From positions 59,299,237-59,363,236 of the forward strand of contig NC_016133.3 of the NCBI RefSeq assembly GCF_000005505.3: a stretch of 64,000 nt of DNA. Reading direction: 5' to 3'. Below the pieces are notes generated by a model. That model made no database searches and was not told the DNA's origin. It saw only the letters and a program-made list of their open reading frames with translations. The position numbers and the translations under genes are program-made. Below, one piece after another: positions 11,908 through 25,000 of the stretch. How positions within the stretch are numbered: the stretch's first letter is position 1; every line of letters begins with the position of its first letter. This DNA is from Brachypodium distachyon. Its lineage: Eukaryota > Streptophyta > Magnoliopsida > Poales > Poaceae.

Positions 11908-12306
11908 AGATGAAGAAGAAGGCAATTCGGTTGCAAAGGATACCGCTGTATTTGCACAAAGGAATGCTGGCATGAGTTGTTGCATGTGCGATCTTGGTTT
12001 CTGCAAGATGGAAGTCACTGTTGCTTGGTCTCTTCTTTCTACCATCACAGACATGTGGCTTGCCGCTGGCCACCACGACTAGCAAATTTGCAATGCCAAT
12101 GCAGCAACAAATGTACAGTAGCAGATATCACGATTACTTTGGAGAAGCACACAACACAGATAAACTGAAACAAAAAACCAGGTCTGTTAGTATTTCAAAT
12201 TATGCGAGTGTTGCGACCACTTCTCTCGTTACACAATACATTTTCACTGGACTCCCAAGTTCGTTTTTATCCTATGAGATAACCCCATGCGCCGCTTGCA
12301 TCATCA

Positions 12307-13705
12307 TCACCTTCTTTGCATTGGCTTCAACATGTCTTTGAGAGATCCTGGCCGTTTCGCATCCTTGGCCTGCTGCGGCTTGTCTGTGCCGCAGCTACAG
12401 CTGCTTGTGTTGAGGTTCGCGCCACAGGCGAGGCAAAAACCTTTGCAAGTCGTGTCGCACAGGGCATCCAGCGTGATCTCTAGGTGGATGATGTCCCGGA
12501 TGTGCTTGGAGATGTCAATCTCCTTGTTGCCAGCCGGGAAATGCAGGCGGTCATCCCAGTCTATGTCCTCATCGTCTTCGTCTTGGCTGCCTGTAAACGA
12601 ATAGGATTTGGTCTCGTCTTCTTCATACATGGTGCCGAGGTCAACCACATCAGGCTCCTCTACCGGATCTTCCATCAGTAAGAGGGAGAAATTCGCAAAT
12701 ACCGCTTCCGGAGCCGGCTCAGCACACCTGGAAAGGAAGCACATATAAGAAATGGCCTTGCTAAAGTTGTACTACCACAGATAAGCCAAGTCAGATATAG
12801 CTAAATCACTTGGGGTTTCAGATAAGCCAAGTGAAAAATAACTTCAGAGACATTTCTATGAACCTTTGTACTAGCTAGTTGTAACAGAGGAATTGTAACG
12901 TAATGTACTAGAGTTGGCTGTTTGCCAATGGCCAAACCGGGGAGGGTCTGTCAAGTGAAATTTTGAGAAAAATCCATACTGAAACTGCAGCGGTATCTAA
13001 ATTTTCTTCAGTAGGGCAGTAGGGTGCAGGGCAATTAAGGCAGCAGTAGCAGGACTGTCAGTTAGTTGCCTCTAAAATTCGTCCCCATATTGGGGCAATG
13101 GTTTATTGGTGGTTGTTAAACACTTTGCTCTGCAATTTCTGTCCATGATACTACATGCAAACAAACAGTAGGAAGGATATGACAGAATTGGGAGGGGCCT
13201 GCCTGTAGCAGCCGAGGGTGATGACGGTGCGGACGATGCCATCGAGGCGGAGGCGTCCCCGGCGGCGGGCGACGTCGAGGGAGACGAGCACGGGCGTGGT
13301 GCCGTCCTGGTCTCCGGCGGAGAGGAGGATGCCCATGGCGGCGGCGCGCGCCCGGGAGTGTGGGGAGGAGAGGTCGGCGAGGCCCAGGCGCTCCAGCGTG
13401 GTGGCGTACTCCAGGTGGAGCGCGGCGGCGTCGCGGCGGTACACCAGCGCGCCCTCCCACGGCGAGCCCTCCTCGTCTTCGTCGGGGTCTTCTTCCTGGA
13501 AGTCGGCGAGGTCGAGGGTGAGGAAGCCGTCGTCGTCGTCCGGGTCGATGGCGTGGCGCCGGTGCCCCCGTGGTCGAGCTGAGGACGTGGGTGGTTGGAG
13601 CTGGAGCTGGAGGGGGCGGCGGTGGAGGAGGGTCGTCGGCGTGCGGCGGTGGGGGAGGAGTGGGCAGCGGCAGCGAACAGCGACCGGATAATACAAGACG
13701 TCCAT
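12307..13705 (-). CDS. DUF177/YceD-like plastid rRNA-accumulation protein
   Basis: There are two exons (13705-13203 and 12727-12307). Exon 1 begins MDVLYYPVAVRCRCPLL, a basic, Ser/Pro/Arg-rich leader consistent with a plastid transit peptide. It then carries the acidic FLTLDLADF region and ALVYRRDAAALHLEYATTLE. Exon 2 has EDPVEEPDVVDLGTMYEED and IHLEITLDALC. The C-terminal cysteine cluster (CDTTCKGFCLACGANLNTS, then CSC) looks like a metal-binding site. Bacterial YceD and plant DUF177 proteins are linked to 23S rRNA accumulation, so a plastid ribosome role is inferred. The intron must start with GC (TACAG|GCAGGC at 13202) to keep the frame, joining GCY-R-CAEPAPE. A scrap of exon 2 is duplicated near 10.45 kb. 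Confidence 0.8.
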
Positions 13706-14225
13706 CCTCTCCTCTCCTGCTTTGCTTCCGAGCTGCGGCTTTCTGATTTCTCTTCTCCTCTCTCAAAACAAGAAAGCGTTACCAAAGCTGATATCTTCAA
13801 GAGTTTCTTCTTCTTTTTCACTTCAATTCATCAGGGCTAAAATCAGAGATTTTTTTGAACAACATTTCTGTCATAGAAAGACTAAATTCCTTATGTTTTC
13901 TTAGGGGGGAAATTTGCCACATCGCACCCAATTTTAAGAGTGTTAAACATTTTTTTTTTGAGCTGGAGAGTGCTAAACTTTCTAGCGTGGGGTAAGATGC
14001 CAACAAATATCCTTAGATTAATTAATTATCTGAGAACAATAAAAAAGCTTTTCCACATGTGGACCGACACAACATCAACAAGTATCGGAAGCTGGCATGC
14101 CGATACAGCAGCTAGTTGTACAGAAGAATGCTCAAATGAATTACAGATCGATCATGATAGCCTCCTATCGCCTTCCTATGGAGATATTCTCAAGGTTTTA
14201 CAGGAACAAGATTTTGATTTACATC
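13706..14225. other. Spacer between YceD promoter and CTNNBL1 3' end
   Basis: This AT-rich stretch contains only the upstream region of the DUF177 gene and the 3' flank of CTNNBL1. I see no open frame with recognisable content and no repeat. Confidence 0.5.
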
Positions 14226-17081
14226 TCACAAGGCAGCTATGATTTCCTTGGTACGCCCTTGCGCTCTTTCCTTCTCTTCAGGTCCATCCAAGTCACCAAT
14301 GTTGTCATGGTACTCCTGCATTCAAATCAAACACAATTAAGCTAGTAAACAGCAAATACTACATCAAGAATACATCCTCTAGCATTCAAGACAGAAACCG
14401 GCGTAACACCAACCAGCCACACTAAATCGCATCACAAATTTAACATGAGGAGCAACTGCTTAAAGAAAAGAAAAGGAATGACATGCCTGAAGTATATCCT
14501 TAACATCATCCTTTGTCAGCTTGTTTTGTCTAAGAAGCAACTCTATTCGTGTCCTCATCAGTGAATTCCTGAAAATGAGTGGCAGGGAGGACATATCAAC
14601 ACTGCACTGCAACCTCCTGCTTCTGTTGCAACAAGAAGCACTAGCCAGTGAAACAAAGGCTGAAGCTTTACTTACCCAGAGTGCCAGACATGACCAAGAA
14701 TAAGCGCGACTAACTGAAACATAAAAACACTTTATTATTATTTCAGTCACTTTGGTGGAGTGAACACAAAGTCAACAAGGATAAGCTGAAAACATCAGAT
14801 ACAGCAATTTCATGTCATTATGATAATACCTGAAGCGTGTAAAGCCCAGCCTCAAGTTTCCGGTTGTATCTTTCGTCATCATCCATCTGAGAGAATAGCG
14901 ACATGTACTTTCAAAAATTGTTTGTTCAAATTGACATGAAAGTCACCAGATAGAAAAGGCACCTCTAAATCTTCCAAATCAAGACTTTCAAACCTTTCCA
15001 TCTCAGCTTTCACTCTGTCTGAATACCTGCATGGTATAAGCAGATAATGCAATTAGCAGAATAACATGAAAATGCAAGCAGTTCCCTTGCTGGTCTTGAA
15101 ACTGGATATACCGTGTGTACAGCTCCATCAGACGGTCTATCTTTTCGCATTCATTCTCAACAAACTTTCCTAGTAACCTGTTCCTTCGTGAACCTTTTGT
15201 AATGCCACCTAACAGAAGTGCAATCAAATCAACCATCAGGAAATCCATAGAAAAAGAAGAAGATAGCAATGTCATGACTTTTTATTACTAACATGTTTTG
15301 TTTCAGTATTTCGGGGACAAAGAATTGTAGACTTCCGATGGTGTTGTGAAGATTGAAATGATAGTAAACAATATGGAAAAAACATTGAATCTTGAAGTGC
15401 AACCGTAGTCTTCTCAGTGGTATTACATGATTTACATAGGATCTCAGGAGTGTAGATATCAAATTCACACATGCCAGAGTTTAAAATTAATCAGTAATAT
15501 ATTAAAGCATTTTTTTTCAAAACAATAGAAGTGTCTGGGGAAGACAAGGTTGCACTGCATACTCAGTAACCTCTAGGAAAATAGTTCAGAAAACTCATAA
15601 GCAATCCTCTGTTGCAGGTTCATATACAATCCAAAACAACAACATATTACTGATATCAGAATAGACTTGCCTGCTTACCAAACAATGACGAAATTAGTGA
15701 AATGATGCGCTCTTCTAGCTCCTCCTGATAACTCTCACTTTTGTTTTTCTTGTTCACAGGAATCTGAAAACCATATCACAGTGAACTTTAATATGCTTTC
15801 GAGTATCTCAGAGAAGAGTCGTAAGGAAAAAATTAACAACAAAAATGGAGCAAAGTTGTTTTTTAGTCAAGATCAGCTTGAGTTAAAGTATACTCGAAAC
15901 AGAGAAACTACAACATCACATACGAGCTTATCAGTCAATTCTCATATCTATTTCTACAACCTTGTATTTTCCATTGAATCATGAACCACTCTGCTGAATC
16001 ACACCATTGATCGATACTCAAACATTTGAAATATTAGAAGATGGAACAAAGGGTGGGAACAGTTGTCACTTGCCTTACCCATGAAAGCCGCAAAAGCAGT
16101 CTTAAGGCCAAGCACATCAACAAAGCGCTCGCAAGCAGGCGGGAACCTCGTCATTGCAAAATCCAGTGTCCGGATAGCGGAGCTGTAGGCCGACTTCTTC
16201 TGCTTCATGATGATGATCATGAGCTCCACGCCCTCCGCCTTGACAAACCTCTCCTTGTTCTCCATCGGCATGAGCACGCAGCAGAGGCAGTCGAACAGGT
16301 TCTCAAGCATCTCCTCCTCGTCGGTGGTCTTGGGGTCCCTGGACTTGTACATGGCAACGGCCTGCAGCAGGCCGTCGACCCCGTTCATCTGGCCGAGGCG
16401 CTTCTGGTTGGCAGGACTGTTCTGTAGGAGGATGGCGAGGATCTCGGAGGCGTACTGCTTGTTGGCCTCGAAGTCGCGGGCCTTGAGGCGCGCGAGGAGC
16501 CACCGGAGGATCTTGGTGCGGTCGCAGACGAGGTCGGCGAGGTGGGGGCGGAGGTCGATGAGGTTCTCGAGGACGGCGAGGGAGTGGTGGACGGCCTCGG
16601 CCTCGTCGGGGTCGGTCTCGGAGAGGCGGGAGAGGTTATGGACGAGGAGGTCGAGTGCGTTGGCGTCGACGAGGGCGTCGGCGAGGGACTGGACCCCGGC
16701 GAGGTCGGAGGGGTCGTCGGAGTCGGTGAGGTCGGCGAGGAGGGACGCGGCGGCGGCGGCGAGGTCGGCGTTGTCGTGGGTGAGGAGGGAGGAGAGCGAC
16801 GATGCGAGGCCGAGCGGGACGAGGTCGGGGAAGAGCTCGGGCGCGCCGGCGAGGAGGCGGAGGCGGTCGGTCTCGGCGTGGAGCGCCAGCTCGGAGTCGG
16901 CGAAGCGGGACGGGTCGTCGGGGTGCTTCATGCGCGCCTCGAGGTTGTCCCGGAGGCGGCGCTCGAAGCCGAGCAGCAGGCGCTTGGCGGCCCGGAGGTC
17001 GAGCACGTCCAGCCCGTCGGCCGGCTGCTCGTCGTCCTGCTCCGGTCGCTTGCGCTTCTGCGCCGCGGCGGCGGCATCCAT
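14226..17081 (-). CDS. CTNNBL1: Beta-catenin-like protein 1 (CTNNBL1)
   Basis: CTNNBL1 is an armadillo/HEAT-repeat nuclear protein associated with the Prp19/CDC5L spliceosome complex. There are eight exons: 17081-16074, 15763-15679, 15208-15112, 15026-14963, 14886-14830, 14713-14676, 14568-14487 and 14315-14226. Together they give 506 residues with no break, close to the family length. The first third has a basic start (QKRKRPEQDD) and helical repeats such as ELFPDLVPLGLASSLSSLLT. Family signatures follow: CLCCVLMPMENKERFVKAEG, GSRRNRLLGKFVENECEKID and RLMELYTRY. Two introns need GC donors, AAG|GCAAGT at 16073 and CAG|GCATGT at 14486. Using the nearby GT for the first gives a stop codon. The last exon ends in RTKEIIAAL. 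The call is strong. Confidence 0.95.
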
Positions 17082-18429
17082 GGCTAAACCCTAACCCTAG
17101 GCTCCTTCCCCTGGGCTCGAAGAAGAAGATAGAACGAGCAGAGTGTCTCTTCTTACTTCAGTGATGGGATTTTGGGGAGGCTAGAGCCCTTGGATCTGTT
17201 CCAAGATTCGCGCTCCTGCTAATCCCATGATTGCACCGTTGCTCTTATTGGCATCCTCCAATATTTATTCAAAGAATCTCTTATTGGTACATTCACAAAC
17301 AAGCAGCACTAATTCACACCATCAGGATTGCTCTGTCGGCTCCTCAACACACCATGGATTCGATCAAGCTTGGTGATCTTCATCTCAAAAAAATGCTTGG
17401 TGATCTTGAATGGGGGGCCTCATCTTACTTCTTTGGCCCTGGACAGGTTACTGGAGTCGTGCAGCCGCTTCTTCTTGCCATCGTAGAACCTCGACAGACC
17501 CCTCCTGGAAATGAAATCCTCAATCCATGATCTGATCATGCAATACGACGACAAAAATGACAACGGTTTACCTCGAGAGGAGGCAGAGGCAATTTGGTCC
17601 ATGAGGCTAGACATATCATACATTTGCTCGTTGGAGCTTTGCCGGCTCAGCTGACAGCCACGGTGACTCGACGGAACAATCATCGGTGATGCCGCTGCTG
17701 CTGCCGGACGAGAAGGAAGACATGGAACGGCGTTCCTCCCCACCTCTTGCGTCCTATCTACTGTCTCAGTGTAAGCATTTCCTTTTTAGTGCCATAGGTC
17801 ATTCCAGTCTAACCGCGGAGCACAAGAAAAAGTGGAGCATTTCTCAGCCATTAAAAATCTGTTGACATTGCAGTTAATCTCTTTCACCTTGCACTTTTAC
17901 CCTCCCAGTCTTCTTCTTGCCACCTCACCTGTGTAGCGTGGAACATCTACTGGTACTGCTGCGTACCTTTCATCAGTCCCACCACCAGTAATAATTCATA
18001 AAATGGACATGCATGCAAATAACATGTGTTCCTCTTTTTGTCACCCGCAAAATATGACTACTGACATGGCCAAGGAGTAGGCAGCTGAAGAAACACAGAA
18101 ATGATGAACAGACACAACAAACTAACCACGATTAGGATCGAATTACTGCTTCCATAATAATCTCTTACACATTACCACAGGCATGAAGCAAGCGGTGAGC
18201 TCGACAGGCCACCTTCCGGAAAGTAAGATAAGTTTCTGATCAGAGGATCATCACAGCTACCAAAAGGAGAAAAAGAAAAAAAAAACAAGGCTAGATGATT
18301 TAGGTTCTACCAACAAGAACCCAACAAGTTAGTAGGATCAGGTAAGCAGCACGCTGAAACCCTCATGATGCCAGAGGATGGATGGATGGATGTTCAAGCC
18401 ATTCAAAGTAAGTTTCAGAACGTTCGGCT
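17082..18429. other. Spacer upstream of CTNNBL1
   Basis: Apart from the possible OXS3-like fragment at 17420-17743 I see no gene. About 17.75-18.36 kb is AT-rich and without structure. The last part before 18430 is the 3' flank of the coiled-coil gene. Confidence 0.45.
17420..17743 (-). pseudogene. OXS3-like (oxidative stress 3) fragment
   Basis: The minus-strand frame reads YDMSSLMDQI and, 20 residues later, RRGLSRFYDGKKKRL. In OXIDATIVE STRESS 3-type proteins the matching pieces are adjacent (MSSLM-x-LP-IKRGLSKFY-x-GKS). An intron-like GTAAAC...TTTCCAG separates them, but removing it shifts the frame by one base. The rest of the family's Ser-rich N-terminus and C-terminus is not evident. 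I treat it as a degenerate or wrongly spliced piece. A real small gene read through without splicing (107 residues) is possible. Confidence 0.45.
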
Positions 18430-21004
18430 TCATTTCTTGTGCACCCTGAAGTCTGGAGAGTTTGGGGGCAAGGGTGACAACGGCTGCCTTGATGCATCTG
18501 CACTGTTAAAATCGATAGCCAGGCTGACTGGGCTTGTGTCCTTCAAACTTGACGATTTGCGCTTCTGCTGCAAGGAGAGAAAAACATTATTGCATCGTAA
18601 CAACCTTCTAATCAACATATTAAAAAAAGAGGGTGGTCATAGTTTCTACCAACAATTCTACTTGGCATATACTAAACCAGTAAAACTAATACTTGACAGC
18701 TGCCTTATAGTTGGTATTTCACCTTGGTGGAGTTGCTTGCAGAATTCTTTCTTTCAGATCGATGATGCCGCTCTTTCTCCAACATACTCAAAAGCCTTTT
18801 GTTTGCTTCATCGAGCATTCTGTTTTCCTCAAATAGAAGCTTAACCTTGAAAGAAACACGCGGGAAACTTCTAACCATCAGAACCACAGTCGAAATCCAC
18901 AAATTGATTGATAATCACTGACAAGACAATAAGTTGAGGGTAGAAAATATAGCTGCAAGGGAGTGAGTGCTTTAATATCTTACCTCATCCTCTGCTTTGT
19001 TGAGATTGGCCTTCAGGTTCTCCTTGTCCTTCTGCAGAGCTTGCACTTCATCATTTAGTGCTGTAAGCTGCATATGGAGAAAAACAACGGTAAGATGATT
19101 GCTGGAGGATCAGTTAAACAGAACGCATTAATAGGCAGACAACGACAGAATCAGTACTTGCTATTTTGCCATTACTCACACACGAGCTTGTATCTATGAA
19201 CTAGGGTAAGCAGACCAGGAGAAAGAAGGCTGATAGCAACAGAATATCCACTGATTGTTGATCTAGTACTGACGCTATGGATGTGAGGATGGTGAAGAGC
19301 GGCAATGCTCTGATGCTCCTAAAGTACAGTGGCACCCAACAGTAGACTCCTCATGTTTATGAGCAGCCCTTTGGATGCCAGAAGCACTAATGCACTCTAG
19401 TGTACAGTGGCATTTGGGCCTTGAGAAACTAGACAGACTAATGACCATGCTAGATGTTCTGTATAAACATCAAGATGCCAACAGTAGTGAGATTATGAAA
19501 ATAAATTTTATGGAATTCAGTCCCTTTTACTCTTAACACCAAATCATCTGGTCAGGGCGTATAGATCTCAGATCAAACCAAAACCATACCCTGTAACACA
19601 ACCAATCAAATTCAATTTGCAGACTAAAACTGTGGATAATAGAATTCTTCAACCATGAAATCAAATAATATGTGCACCTATCCTTTTGGTAAGAAGCAAG
19701 CATAAAAAAAATTAAAAGTAGATTGCAAGTTGTGTGGTTTTAGAGGTTTCATTGTATAAAATCTGGATCAATATTAAACTACACCTTTTCACCATACACA
19801 GAAAAACAAACTTTGTGCCACCAGGATTTTGTAAAAAAAAATACAGATAAGAAATGATTTGGGATTCCAGGCCAGAGATAGGTGGCAATGCGTACCTCTT
19901 CATTTGCTTAAAGCACATTGGTTAATTACCTTGCTGGGACTAACAACAACACCCGAAACTCAAGAATAAAAGACGGATCAGTTAGGTTATGAGAGCAGCT
20001 GAACCTAGGTTAAAAAAAGTGTATGTCCTGGTAGAGAGTCCATGTAGAAGTAATTTGGAACACAAACATATGGAAATCGAAAATTCTGAAGGTTGCTACA
20101 TCACATTAATATTCCACTGTGGGACATATGCTTTGCAGAATTGGTGGTAAGGAAGACCCTGTAGTCACAAGCACTAGTATAACTCTTGTACGATATCAGT
20201 TCATTTCATTGTGGTAAAGCTTCAGTTCAGTAACCAACAGTACTTTTTTTTTGGATAAGAGTAACCAACAGTACTCCTGGTCGTGGCAAATACAAGTTCA
20301 ATTACGCCAATGGAATCAAACCCAAATGGTAGTGCAGTGTAGTGTGGGCCAATCAAGGTCAACAAGATATCAAGTGCGGAAAGGAAAACTTGAGAGAGAG
20401 AGGACGAAAGAAGAGCAACCGACGTGGGCGTTGTCGTTGAGGCGGGCGCGAATCTCCTCGTTCTCCCTAGCGAGCTCGTCGCAGGACTCCATGGCGCGCT
20501 CGAGATCCCGCTCGTAGAGGGTGCACTCCTTCTCAAGCCTGGCGGACTGGGCGGAGAGCTGGTTGCAGGAGGCGGCGATGGCCTCCTTCTCCTCGACGCA
20601 GCGGCGGATCCCCTCGGCGTTCATAGCGGATTCCATCTGCGAGACGGGAACGGAGGTCGCGTGGATTGGACCGCGTCGTTAGGTCAGCCATTCCGATGAA
20701 TTAGGCAGGAACCGAAATGGATGGATAGGGCAAAGCGGGGAAAGGGAAGGGGAGGAAACCGGACCTTGAGCTGGTCGATGCGGCGCGCGGCGGCGCGCAG
20801 TTCCTCCTCGAGGGCGAAGACGTGGTCCTGGAGGCGGCGGCGGAGGTCCTCGGAGGCAAGGAGCTTGAGGCGGAGGGAGCGGTCCGGGACGGGGAGGCCG
20901 AGGGAGTGGTGGATGGAGTCGCGCACGTACTCGTCGGCGCCGCCCGGGAGCGCGGGCCTAGATGGAGGAGGAGCTGCAGGAGGGGCATCGTGCTCCGGCG
21001 CCAT
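18430..21004 (-). CDS. Coiled-coil protein, function unknown
   Basis: There are five exons (21004-20765, 20636-20424, 19067-18984, 18845-18723 and 18567-18430), all split between codons, giving 265 residues. The N-terminus is Pro/Ala-rich (MAPEHDAPPAAPPPSRPALP), followed by DEYVRDSIHHSLGLPVPDRS. From about residue 50 to 220 heptad-rich segments dominate, for example LRRRLQDHVFALEEELRAAA, LNDEVQALQKDKENLKANLN and LLFEENRMLDEANKRLLSML. The C-terminal tail is basic and Ser/Pro-rich (QKRKSSSLKDTSPVS) and ends in HKK. This looks like a plant-conserved coiled-coil protein, perhaps a scaffold, but I do not know its name. The third intron region, 19068-20423 (1.36 kb), holds nothing recognisable. Confidence 0.7.
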
Positions 21005-22028
21005 GGAGGATCCCGTGGCTCGCCGCCGACGAGGATCGAGGAAGGAAGGAAGGGGTTCTGATTTTGGATTTTGAATCGCTGCTCGCTGCGGCTCCTTTTG
21101 AGTGAAAGAAAGGGGAACCAGACGAAAGAAGAAGGTTGTAACTGACCTGCTGGGCCCATTTAGACTTGTTTGGGCCTTCCTTTGTCTTCTGTGGCCTATA
21201 AAAAGGGCCAGTGTTTTCTTGAGCCGTACAGAGAAAGGCCCAGCCTAGTGTTTGCGTTGCAAAATCACACTTGCAGGCAGTCAACCCTTTCAAATTTATT
21301 TTTTTCACTATGTTAAACACTATTGCAGCTGATTAAATGATAACTATCTACTGAAAAAATGGTAAAATAAATCATTGAAACGTCATAGATTTCATTTGAA
21401 TTCTTACATTTTTCTTGAGCGGAAAATGAACTACAGTCCCTTCCAATCTCTTTTATTCCTCCTGGATCAAGGCAGGAATGAGTACATAAATACTGAGACT
21501 GACAGTCTTTTTGGGTGCCGTGGAATGGAATGGAAAACGTATATAAAGCTAATAAAGTACTACTAGTAAAGATAAACCCAAAAGGCTGGGCTAGGATAGG
21601 CTAGTACGCTAGGTATGCTTAGTTATCTATGCCACCACGGCAAAGCAAACCCAAATAGGGGCATAAATTTGACAAGGAACAAACCTTCTTCCAGCTTTCG
21701 ACATGCAATTCGCTTTTGCAATTTACAAACAGAGGCACATAATAATTTCATTCGATTTGATTTTTCTTACCATGATGATAGAAAATCAAAATCAAAATGC
21801 CTTGCTTGCCTCCCATCCCATTCTATGTTTTCCTGCACCTTTTCTTGCCTCCCTCCCAAATTTCTTCTTCTTCTTCCTCATTGGAAGAGGAGCATAACTA
21901 ACTTGCTTCCATCTCCATCTTCCTGCTTGCCTATACAAATTTGCCACCCTCAGGAACATTACACAAACAAAACCACCACAAAGGCTAAACCATCCAGCCA
22001 GGTTTCCATTGATAATCTTACCTCAACC
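21005..22028. other. Divergent spacer, promoter of sucrose synthase
   Basis: This spacer lies between the divergent coiled-coil gene and sucrose synthase. It is AT-rich with pyrimidine-rich stretches near 21830-21930. A weak TATA-like TATACAAA at 21932-21939 lies about 90 bp before the sucrose synthase ATG. No other gene is visible. Confidence 0.4.
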
Positions 22029-25000
22029 ATGGCATCCTCCTCTTCCATGCCCGGTGGCGGCCTCAAGAGGTCCGACAGCATCGCCAACATGATGCCCGAG
22101 GCGCTGCGCCAAACCCGCTACCAAATGAAGGGATGCTTCCAGAGGTACAATACAAACAACCAATTCATCTCACCGCCTTGTTGATCTTCCTTAATTTCTT
22201 TCTCATGATAATAATCAACAATGCATGGTCCATCTGATGGCCGTTTTCTGCAGGTATGTCTCCAAGGGCAGGAGGCTTATGAAGAACCAGCAGCTAATGG
22301 AGGAGCTGGAGAGGTCGGTGGACGACAACCTTGAGAAGACCAAGCTCGAAGAAGGCTTCCTCGGCTACATCATCTGCTCCACGCAGGAGGCCGTCGTGCT
22401 TCCCCCATTCGTCTCCTTCGCTGTCCGGATGAACCCCGGCATCTGGGAGTACATCAAGGTGCATTCCGCGGACCTCTCCGTCGAGCAGGTCACGCCGGCA
22501 GATTACCTCAAGAGCAAAGAGACCCTCTTTGATGAAAAGTGGTACCACATTCTAATACATACAGATACGGACCTGGCAATGCAGCCTGATGAGCAAATAG
22601 TCAAATACTGACCCAGGCTTAAATTACCTGCTATTGTAATTCTCTTCAGGGCATGCGATGACAACTCGCTTGAAGTCGATTTTGGCGCGCTAGATCTCTC
22701 GACACCTCGTCTCACGCTGCCATCGTCCATTGGCAACGGGATGCAATTTGTTTCCAGGTTCATGTGTTCGAAACTGAGCGGCAAGCCGGAGGACATGAAA
22801 CCATTGCTCGACTACCTGCTCACCTTGAACTACCGTGGCGAGGTAAGATCATCGGTTGATCATTCAGGTTCAGTATGCTCGGTGCTAGGTACCTAACTGA
22901 AAATGTGCTCGGCCTTTCCTCAATGTCATGCAGAAACTGATGATCAGTGACACCCTCGACACCGTTAACAAGCTTCAGACAGCATTGCTTCTTGCGGAGG
23001 TCTTTGTCGCTGGCCTGCAGAGGAACACGCCATACCAGAAGTTTGAACAGAAGTAAAAGAAATGGCAAATTAATTTATAACCAAGCCAGTAGTTAAAACT
23101 TAACATAACACATACCTGTTATGATCGCCGGCCATCGCAGGTTTCAGGAGTGGGGTTTGGAGAAAGGATGGGGCGACACTGCTGAAACATGCAGAGAAAC
23201 ACTGAACTGCCTGTCTGAAGTGCTCCAAGCACCAGATCCTTTCAACATGGAGAAGTTCTTCAATAGGGTGCCATCAGTATTCAACATTGTCATCTTCTCC
23301 ATCCATGGTTACTTCGGTCAAGAGAAGGTCCTTGGGATGCCAGATACTGGTGGTCAGGTATGGTGATCATGAATGAGCTCATGCTGATATAGATAACCCT
23401 GAATACACAGCTATCGACTCATGCTTGAAAATGATCTTTGCTTAACAGGTAGTTTACATCCTGGACCAAGTTAGAGCTCTTGAAGAGGAACTCTTGCAAA
23501 GAATCAAGCAGCAGGGCCTAAATGTTACGCCAAAAATTCTCGTGGTAAGCTTCGATCGCCATCATGACACTAGCACAACCTTAATTGACACATACCTTCC
23601 AGGGAGGGAGCATCTGATTTTATCATGTTGCAGCTAACAAGACTCATACCAGAAGCAAAGGGTACTAAGTGCAATGTAGAGCTTGAACCGGTCGAACACA
23701 CGAAGCACTCAAGCATTGTCCGCGTGCCATTCAAGAGTGATGATGGGAAAGACCTTCGCCACTGGGTCTCCCGGTTCGATATTTATCCTTACCTGGAGAG
23801 ATATGCCCAGGTATGTCAGGAATGGGAACACACTGTGAACTGAATGTAACACTAGTAACAAACATTTATCGTGGTTGTTTCAGGATTCTTCTGTCAAGAT
23901 TCTTGAAATACTGGAGGGCAAACCAGACTTGGTCATCGGCAATTACACTGACGGAAATTTAGTAGCATCCCTAATGTCAAGCAAATTAGGAGTCACCCAG
24001 GTGAACATGAGCCATCAAAATAGAACCCTGCAAAAATGTTCTATTATGCCACCAAACAAATCTGACACCACAACATGAAAAAAAAATCGTCTTATCAACC
24101 AACAGGGAACAATCGCACATGCTCTTGAGAAGACAAAGTACGAGGATTCAGATGTCAAGTGGAGAGAAATGGACCAGAAGTATCATTTCTCCTGCCAATT
24201 CACTGCCGACATGATCACCATGAACACTAGCGACTTCGTCGTCGCTAGCACCTACCAAGAAATAGCCGGAAGGTCAGACCCTCTGGAAACTAAAATCATC
24301 TAGTCCTGTGTCTTGGCAATGTTGCATAGCTGATCCAATAAATCCCCTCATAAAATTGCAGCAAAGAGAAGCCTGGCCAGTATGAGAGTCACTATGCATT
24401 CACAATGCCAGGGCTATGTCGCTACGCCACGGGCATTAACGTCTTTGATCCCAAGTTCAACATTGCTGCCCCTGGTGCCGATCAATCTGTTTACTTTCCC
24501 TTCACACAGAAGCAGAAGAGGCTGACAGACTTGCACCCCCAAATTGAGGAGCTACTCTACAGCAAGGAGGACAATGATGAGCACATGTAAGTATATATTT
24601 GCTTGCCTTGGGAAGAGGCCATTTTATTTTCATTTTTGACGATATTAATTGCTAATGACTCTGAACTGTGATATGATTGAATCAGAGGGTACCTAGAAGA
24701 CAGGAACAAGCCAATCATCTTCTCAATGGCAAGGCTCGACAAGGTGAAGAACATTACCGGGCTGGTCGAATGGTATGGTCAGAACAAGAAGCTCAGGGAG
24801 CTTGTCAACCTGGTCATTGTTGGGGGGCTCCTGGAACCTTCACAATCAAAGGACAGAGAAGAGATCGAGGAGATTAACAGGATGCACAGCTTGATGAACA
24901 AGTACCTGCTCAAGGGACAGATCCGTTGGATAAAAGCACAGACCGAACGTGTTCGCAATGGCGAGTTGTACCGTTGCATTGCAGATACCAGGGGAGCCTT

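Noticed and set aside
11383..12054. 223-codon minus-strand open frame with a long Phe run
   Set aside because: It is the antisense of the DUF6598 exon. The Phe run is simply the complement of the GAA/GAG tract.
16207..17094. 295-codon plus-strand open frame
   Set aside because: It is antisense to CTNNBL1 exon 1, Arg/Ser-rich, with no domain. It results from high GC at third positions.
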